A stretch of DNA of 64,000 bases from Pseudomonas sp. MYb60 (GTDB lineage Bacteria > Pseudomonadota > Gammaproteobacteria > Pseudomonadales > Pseudomonadaceae). Position numbers and translations under genes: made by a program. Of this stretch, positions 58,982 through 64,000 are shown piece after piece. Under the pieces are notes generated by a model. It had not been told where the DNA came from. It did no database searches and saw only the letters and a program-made list of their open reading frames with translations. Numbering within the stretch: the first letter of the stretch is position 1; every line of letters starts with the position of its first letter. Location: NCBI RefSeq assembly GCF_002979555.1, contig NZ_PCOZ01000006.1, forward strand, positions 124,001 through 188,000, read 5' to 3'.

Positions 58982-61594
58982 ATGAGTTTGAAAGCGCCAG
59001 CCGGCATAAGAATCCGGCCTTTACCGCGTCATCGATTGATGTTCACGGTACCCTACCTCTTGTTACTGAGCGGCACCTACGCCACCGCCGCCCAGGGTGT
59101 CGAAAATGTCGAGTTCAACCCGGCCTTTTTTCCAGATGGTGCAAGCGGTCAGCAGGTGGACGTATCCAAGTTCAGCCAGGGTAACATCGTGTTGCCTGGC
59201 AGTTACCGAACCGATGTCTACCTCAACGGCCAGTGGATCGGGCGAGAAACGCTGGAGTTCATCGCTGCGCAAGGGCGCGATTCCGCGCAGATGTGCCTGG
59301 AGCGCGACGCACTGCTCAGGTTCGGCATCGACCTGGAATCGCCGCACAAACAACCGCTTGAAGCAGGACAAACCCCACCCCCACCGTTTGCCCCTTGCGA
59401 TGACATCGCCACCTACCTGCCGGGCAGCACCAGCCAGTTCGACCCGGGGGAAAACCGCTTGGACTTGCAGGTGCCTCAGGTCTACCTGTCCCGCAAGGCA
59501 CGGGGTTACGTCGACCCCAAGCACTGGGACGGCGGCGTCGATGCCGCGTTCGTGCGTTACAACGCCAATACCTTTGCCACACGGGCCAATGGACGCGCCA
59601 TAAACTCCCACTACCTGGGGTTGAATACCGGCCTCAACCTGGGGGAGTGGCATTGGCGCCACAACGGCAGTTACAGCTATACCGACGTCGGCTCGGGCTA
59701 TCAAAGCAGCAGCACCTACGTGCAGCGCGAAATCGGCCCACTGCGGTCACAGTTGATGCTGGGCGAGATCTACACCTCGGGCGAACTGTTCGACAGCGTG
59801 CGGCTGCGCGGTGCCAGCCTGTTCAGCGATGACCGGATGCTGCCTGACTCCCAGACCGGGTTTGCCCCCGTCGTGCGGGGTGTTGCCGAAACCAACGCAA
59901 GGGTCACCGTGCGCCAGCGCGGCGTATTGCTGACTGAAACCTCCGTCGCCCCCGGCCCCTTTGTGCTCGATGACCTGTTTCCAACCGGCTACGGCGGCGA
60001 CTTGATCGTCACCGTCACCGAGGCAGATGGCCGCCAGCGCGAGTTCATCGTACCGTTCGCCGCCAACGCGAACCTGTTGCGTGCTGGCCACAACCGCTAT
60101 TCGGTGAGCGTCGGCCAGTTGGACGAAATTGGCCTGCTACACCCCACGACGTTGATGCAGGGGACCTATCAACATGGCCTCAACAACCTGCTGACCGGAT
60201 ACGCCGGTGCGGTGTTCGGTGAGGACTATCGCTCGCAGTTGCTGGGGGCGGCGTTCAACACGCCCTATGGCGCACTGTCACTGGACGTGACCAATTCCAG
60301 TGCGCAGTTGCCGGGGAATGGTTCACGTGAAGGACAAAGCCTGCAATTTCGCTACAGCAAGAACTTCACGGACACGGGCACCCACTTTGCCCTCGGTGCC
60401 TATCGTTATTCGACGGAAGGCTTCCTGAGCGTGGGTGACGCAGCACGGGTGCGCGACCTCGCCATTGAGGGCCGCAGCCTGGACAACCTCTCGCGACTGC
60501 GCGACAGGATGGACATCAGCCTCAATCAAAGCCTGGGCAAAGGCTCGGTCTACCTGACCGGCTCTTCACAGAACTACTGGAACCGCAACAGCGGCAACCT
60601 GACCTTCACCGCAGGTTACACCAGCAGCTGGAAAGGCATGCATTACACCGTGAGTGCGCAACGCACCAGGGACCTGTTGAGCGACCGAGTGGACAAGCAA
60701 ATCGACCTGACCCTGAGCTTCCCACTGGGCAGTGGCGCACGCGCACCGACCCTGACGACCACTGCGTATCGCGGCAGCCAGAACAACGGCGAGCGCGTGA
60801 ACGTGGGCGGCAGCCTGGGTGAGCGCAGCGAATTCACCTACGGGGTGGGGGCCAGCCGCACGCAGGGCAGCTCGAGCGCGGCCAGTGCGGACGCGAAGTA
60901 CCAGGCCAGTTTCGGGGTGGTGTCTGCAGGTTACGGGCACAGCAGCGCCTACCGTGCGACGTCCCTCGGCATGACCGGCGGTATCGTCGCTCACGGCGGC
61001 GGCGTGACCTTCGCCCCGGAACTGGGCGACACCATCGCCATCGTCCAGGCACCTGACGCACAGGGGGCCAGGATCAACGGCAACCACGGCGCCCAGGTCG
61101 GCAGCAGCGGCTATGCCGTGGTGCCTCACCTCACGCCGTACCGCCAGAACGTGGTCGAGCTGGACCCCAAGGACCTGTCCGTGGATGTGGAGCTCAAGAC
61201 TGCCGCGCAAAACGTTGCGCCGCGTGCGGGTTCGGTGGTGAAGCTGCAGTTCGACACGGTCAGCGGCCAGGCCATCTTGATCACCGCACTGCGCGAGGAT
61301 GGCAGCCCACTGCCGTTCGGGTCGGATGTGTTCGATGAAGAGGGCGCCAGCGTCGGCGTGGTCGGTCAGGGCGGCAAGGCGTTTGTGCGGGTAGCGCGTC
61401 CGCAGGGGGTTTTGACTGTCAAGTGGGGAGGCAGTGCCAGTGCGTCTTGCCGCTTGAACTACGACGTGGGCACAGCGCCTGCCTTCGATGGCGTTGAGCG
61501 TTTGCGTCAGCTCGACGCAGGCCAATGTCAGGGCGAAAACCTGGGTGCCATGCAACACGCACCAGCCTCCGAGGTTTCCCATGCGCCCGCATGA
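58982..61594 (+). CDS. Outer-membrane fimbrial usher
   Basis: An 870-residue PapC/FimD-type usher that assembles and exports the fimbria. A signal peptide (about 1-36) precedes the chaperone-binding N-domain (VEFNPAFFPDGASGQQVDVSKF), the 24-strand barrel with its plug (TETSVAPGPFVLDDLFP region) and two C-terminal domains. ATG 58982 with an upstream GGAAGGG gives the signal peptide; the longer frame adds a non-signal leader. It is the only usher of the locus. Confidence 0.92.
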   Translation: MSLKAPAGIRIRPLPRHRLMFTVPYLLLLSGTYATAAQGVENVEFNPAFFPDGASGQQVDVSKFSQGNIVLPGSYRTDVYLNGQWIGRETLEFIAAQGRDSAQMCLERDALLRFGIDLESPHKQPLEAGQTPPPPFAPCDDIATYLPGSTSQFDPGENRLDLQVPQVYLSRKARGYVDPKHWDGGVDAAFVRYNANTFATRANGRAINSHYLGLNTGLNLGEWHWRHNGSYSYTDVGSGYQSSSTYVQREIGPLRSQLMLGEIYTSGELFDSVRLRGASLFSDDRMLPDSQTGFAPVVRGVAETNARVTVRQRGVLLTETSVAPGPFVLDDLFPTGYGGDLIVTVTEADGRQREFIVPFAANANLLRAGHNRYSVSVGQLDEIGLLHPTTLMQGTYQHGLNNLLTGYAGAVFGEDYRSQLLGAAFNTPYGALSLDVTNSSAQLPGNGSREGQSLQFRYSKNFTDTGTHFALGAYRYSTEGFLSVGDAARVRDLAIEGRSLDNLSRLRDRMDISLNQSLGKGSVYLTGSSQNYWNRNSGNLTFTAGYTSSWKGMHYTVSAQRTRDLLSDRVDKQIDLTLSFPLGSGARAPTLTTTAYRGSQNNGERVNVGGSLGERSEFTYGVGASRTQGSSSAASADAKYQASFGVVSAGYGHSSAYRATSLGMTGGIVAHGGGVTFAPELGDTIAIVQAPDAQGARINGNHGAQVGSSGYAVVPHLTPYRQNVVELDPKDLSVDVELKTAAQNVAPRAGSVVKLQFDTVSGQAILITALREDGSPLPFGSDVFDEEGASVGVVGQGGKAFVRVARPQGVLTVKWGGSASASCRLNYDVGTAPAFDGVERLRQLDAGQCQGENLGAMQHAPASEVSHAPA

Positions 61595-61627
61595 TCATCA
61601 GGTCTTTGTGCAGATTTCCGGGAGGAC

Positions 61628-61930
61628 ATGATGAAGCATTCCTTCAGACACATTTCAGTATTGAGGGTAAAAGTCAGCGACTTCACAGACGCCGTCTACG
61701 ACGGCGCCAACAACGTCGAGCTGACGGCCGACTGCACCAGTACGAGCACTGCCTCTAGGGTTCTACCGGCAGACCTGCACCGGGAAATAGCGCCCTACTC
61801 GCCGACACTGGCACAGCCAATGGCTTACCCCTTGGGCTGTCCTCCCGCCTTAATGGCCTATCGCAGGGACGGCACGGCCGGCCAAGGCACGCTCGTCAGC
61901 ACAACGACCGTCAATATCACCCACAACTAA
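61628..61930 (+). pseudogene. Decayed pilin/adhesin pseudogene
   Basis: The open frame of 100 residues starts well (GGGAGG before the ATG) but jumps from MMKHSFRHISVL straight to VKVSDF, so the signal peptide and first strands are missing. It has a pilin middle (VELTADCTST) and a pilin end (GTLVSTTTVNITHN). Between them the match continues in another frame: bases 61771-61860 read as a pilin segment with LLADTGTANGLPLG. So at least two frame changes separate matching parts. It is a broken copy of the paralogous pilins and adhesin downstream. Confidence 0.75.
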
Positions 61931-62013
61931 CGGATTGGGAGACTGATGAATCAGACGCAAGGAAGCGTCCGGCACAGCCCTGATGTTCAAACGCCTCACT
62001 TGCCACGACGGAA

Positions 62014-62970
62014 ATGAAGATGAAAAATCTCGCCAAACTGTCCTCGATGCTACTGACCTTCGGCTTACCGTTGACCGCTCAGGCGTACTGCGACCGGTAC
62101 CCGAACTCCACGCTAACCCTCAACCTGCCGGCCTCTATTACCGTGCCGGATAGTCTTCCCATCGGCGGCGTCATCACCAGCCAGGCGTTCACCGGTTCAG
62201 CGCCGGCCTTTTTCACCACGTGCACCAGTGCAGTCAGTCGAAAATTCACCGGGCGATATCCGGATGACCGATACCCCGGCTCACTCATTTACAAAACCGA
62301 AGTCCCAGGCGTCGGCCTGCGCATTCAGATGACCTGGGCCGATGGTACTGGCTCGTCTTTTTTCTCAATTCATAGCTCGCCCTACCATCAGGTGTGGGGA
62401 AAGATCCCCAGCTTCACCTCTGCCACCGCTACGTTCTACAAGATGGCTCAGGTGACCACCGGGACGATACCGGCCGGAAACATCTGGGATTACCGATGGG
62501 TGCACACGCCCGAAGTTTTTCGCCTGAACTTCGGCACCTCAACACGCTTTGTCAGACCGTTGGCCACCTGCGACCTGGCAGCCGGTGACGTCAACCGCAC
62601 CATTACGCTCCCGCCGATCAAGGCCAGTGCTTTGAAGGACGCCGACTACGCTGGCGCGATCAACTTCGACCTGACCGCCAATTGCACGGGCGCGACTGCT
62701 GTCACCTATTACTTCAGCGGCACCCCCGCTCCCGTGAACTTCGGTCTCTTTGCCAATACCGGCACTGCCCGCGGCGTAGGCCTGTGGCTGTACTCGCGCA
62801 TCAACGGCCTGGTCCAGACGGTAACGCCTACAGGGGCTGACGCATGGCGCTGGATACCCATTTCCGGCAACCGTGCCGTACTTCCGCTCACCGCCGCCTA
62901 TGGCAAAAACGGCACCGTGAGTGCTGGCACGCTCGTCAGCACGGCCACCATCAACATCACCTACAACTAA
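62014..62970 (+). CDS. Two-domain fimbrial tip adhesin
   Basis: A 318-residue exported protein. After a signal peptide (about 1-25) the N-terminal half (26-185) has a Tyr/Trp/Thr-rich lectin-like composition (TWADGTGSSFF, NIWDYRWVHTPE), and the C-terminal half (about 190-318) is a pilin domain (CDLAAGDVNRTITLP, NTGTARGVGLWL, TATINITYN). This layout is that of FimH/MrkD-type tip adhesins. The pilin domain closely resembles the two pilins downstream. The ligand cannot be named. Alternative start at the second Met changes little. Confidence 0.82.
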   Translation: MKMKNLAKLSSMLLTFGLPLTAQAYCDRYPNSTLTLNLPASITVPDSLPIGGVITSQAFTGSAPAFFTTCTSAVSRKFTGRYPDDRYPGSLIYKTEVPGVGLRIQMTWADGTGSSFFSIHSSPYHQVWGKIPSFTSATATFYKMAQVTTGTIPAGNIWDYRWVHTPEVFRLNFGTSTRFVRPLATCDLAAGDVNRTITLPPIKASALKDADYAGAINFDLTANCTGATAVTYYFSGTPAPVNFGLFANTGTARGVGLWLYSRINGLVQTVTPTGADAWRWIPISGNRAVLPLTAAYGKNGTVSAGTLVSTATINITYN

Positions 62971-62988
62971 AACCCTGAGGAGTAAACA

Positions 62989-63504
62989 ATGAAGACCCCA
63001 CTACTGCCATTCCTGTTGGCAATCACAGCAAGTCTCGCCGCCGCAACGAGTCAAGCTGCTTCGGTAGGGACATTGCGCTTTAGCGGCGTGGTCAACGGCG
63101 GCACGTGTGATCTCGCAGCGGGCGATGTGAGCCGAAACATTCCCCTGCCGGAGGTCAAAATCTCGGATTTTGATTCCGCCGTGTTCGCAGGTGAAACTGA
63201 ATTCAGCATCTCTGCCGATTGCGACTCGGACATCCGCAACGTGATCTTTGAGTTTGCCGGCACACCCGCCAGTGGCAATGGATTGCTGTACAGCAACACC
63301 GGCACCTCAGCCGGCACCGCGCTCTGGCTGAGATCTGGCGCCACCCTCCCCGCCAACGGAACCCCAGCCGAGCGCAGCCGCACGGTGGCTACCAGCGGCA
63401 AGAAAGCCGAACTGCCACTCAAGGCCGCTTACCATAAATCCAGTGGAGCAATCACTAAAGGCACCTTGGCCAGCGCTGTGACGGTTTCCATCACTTACAA
63501 CTGA
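62989..63504 (+). CDS. Fimbrial pilin, paralogue 1
   Basis: A 171-residue exported pilin. Signal peptide about 1-23, then GTCDLAAGDVSRNIPLP, a second Cys (ADCDSD), NTGTSAGTALWL and C-terminal TVSITYN. It is a close relative of the pilin domain of the adhesin and of the next gene. It is probably a minor or tip-fibrillum subunit. It begins 18 bases after the adhesin gene. Confidence 0.85.
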   Translation: MKTPLLPFLLAITASLAAATSQAASVGTLRFSGVVNGGTCDLAAGDVSRNIPLPEVKISDFDSAVFAGETEFSISADCDSDIRNVIFEFAGTPASGNGLLYSNTGTSAGTALWLRSGATLPANGTPAERSRTVATSGKKAELPLKAAYHKSSGAITKGTLASAVTVSITYN

Positions 63505-63520
63505 TATCCAAGGACCGTTG

Positions 63521-64000
63521 ATGAAACTTCATGCCCTTCTACTCCTATTGCCGATCACCGCTGGACTGGCCAATACGGTGCAGGCCGCCACTACCGGAAT
63601 CCTCACTTTCAGAGGCCAGATAAACGCCGGAACGTGCGACTTATCCGCCGGTGATGTGAGCCGCACCATCACGTTGCCTCCGGTCAAAGTCTCAGACTTT
63701 GCCAGCTCACAGACCCCGGGCACAATTCAATTCAACCTGACCGCCGACTGCGAATCCGACATCAAAAACGTGTACTTCCTGTTCACAGGTACCCCTTCTA
63801 CCGGGAATGCTGCACTTTTTGCCAATACAGGCACTTCAGCAGGGACGGCACTCGCATTTGCCCACCACGGGTATGCGTGGATTCCCGCCAACGGCACCCC
63901 CGCACAGCGCACTCGGCAGATCGCAACTACCGGCGGCAAAGCGGTAATAGGAATGTCCGCGAGCTACTCCGCAACCGGTGCAGCGATCACAAAGGGTACG
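63521..64000 (+). CDS. Fimbrial pilin, paralogue 2 (cut by window end)
   Basis: The first 160 codons of a pilin gene that runs off the window. Signal peptide MKLHALLLLLPITAGLANTVQA, then GTCDLSAGDVSRTITLP, TADCESD and NTGTSAGTALAF. It closely resembles the preceding pilin. Only the end of the last strand should be missing. It starts 16 bases after paralogue 1. More fimbrial genes may follow, and phaI/phaF may lie beyond them. Confidence 0.85.
   Translation, partial: MKLHALLLLLPITAGLANTVQAATTGILTFRGQINAGTCDLSAGDVSRTITLPPVKVSDFASSQTPGTIQFNLTADCESDIKNVYFLFTGTPSTGNAALFANTGTSAGTALAFAHHGYAWIPANGTPAQRTRQIATTGGKAVIGMSASYSATGAAITKGT

Noticed and set aside
61628..61930. Treating this as a small functional fimbrial gene
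   Set aside because: The signal peptide and first strands are missing and the matching segments lie in different frames, so it is recorded as a pseudogene.

Overview
The window is about 64 kb of high-GC chromosomal DNA from a fluorescent-type Pseudomonas (P. fluorescens group or a close relative). I base this on gene order recalled from pseudomonad chromosomes: an MscK-like gene, selO, trxC and an orphan parA; hemE, gltD, gltB, a damX-like gene, aroB, aroK, pilQ-M, ponA and maeB; then rpmE, priA, argS, a SPOR gene, hslVU, a DUF971 gene and phaC1-phaZ-phaC2-phaD. REP-type palindromes of the TGTGGGAGGGGG kind sit between many genes. Two accessory blocks interrupt this core backbone.

Region 1 (1-3.5 kb): the end of a mechanosensitive channel gene, selO, a decayed HigA-type antitoxin fragment, trxC and an orphan parA. 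Region 2 (3.8-21.1 kb): a compact run of twenty same-strand genes, mostly overlapping by 1-29 bases, that makes up a complete aryl polyene (APE) pigment/lipid cluster. It has two ketosynthases and a chain-length factor, a ketoreductase, two dehydratase-type hotdog proteins (one fused to the starter-activating ligase), two acyl carrier proteins, a thioesterase, two acyltransferases, a glycosyltransferase, a methyltransferase, a halogenase-like flavoprotein, a LolA-like carrier, an MMPL exporter and two lipoproteins. It also carries an aromatic amino-acid ammonia-lyase with an unusual Phe-His selectivity pair. The likely scheme is that an aryl acid is activated, loaded on an ACP and elongated with ketoreduction and dehydration to a conjugated polyene, which is then tailored and exported to the outer membrane.

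Region 3 (21.2-50.3 kb): a LysR regulator diverging from an MFS transporter, hemE, gltBD, then damX-like/aroB/aroK and the type IV pilus assembly genes. This pilus operon is strikingly reduced: PilM lacks its second ATPase lobe, PilO and PilP are one fused protein, and PilQ lacks its N-terminal AMIN region. ponA, maeB, rpmE, priA, argS, a SPOR gene and hslVU (with a textbook sigma-32 promoter) follow.

Region 4 (50.5-55.5 kb): the medium-chain polyhydroxyalkanoate genes phaC1-phaZ-phaC2-phaD, with a good sigma-54 promoter candidate. In other pseudomonads phaI/phaF come next. Here the following DNA is instead a chaperone-usher fimbrial locus (Region 5, 55.6 kb to the window end): an orphan LuxR-type response regulator, a major pilin, two tandem chaperones (one with Arg in place of the usual Lys of the FGS site), an usher, a decayed pilin gene, a two-domain tip adhesin and at least two paralogous pilins, the last cut by the window edge.

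No tRNA, rRNA, CRISPR array or intact insertion sequence was seen. All family calls come from reading motifs and recalled gene order; no database search was run.
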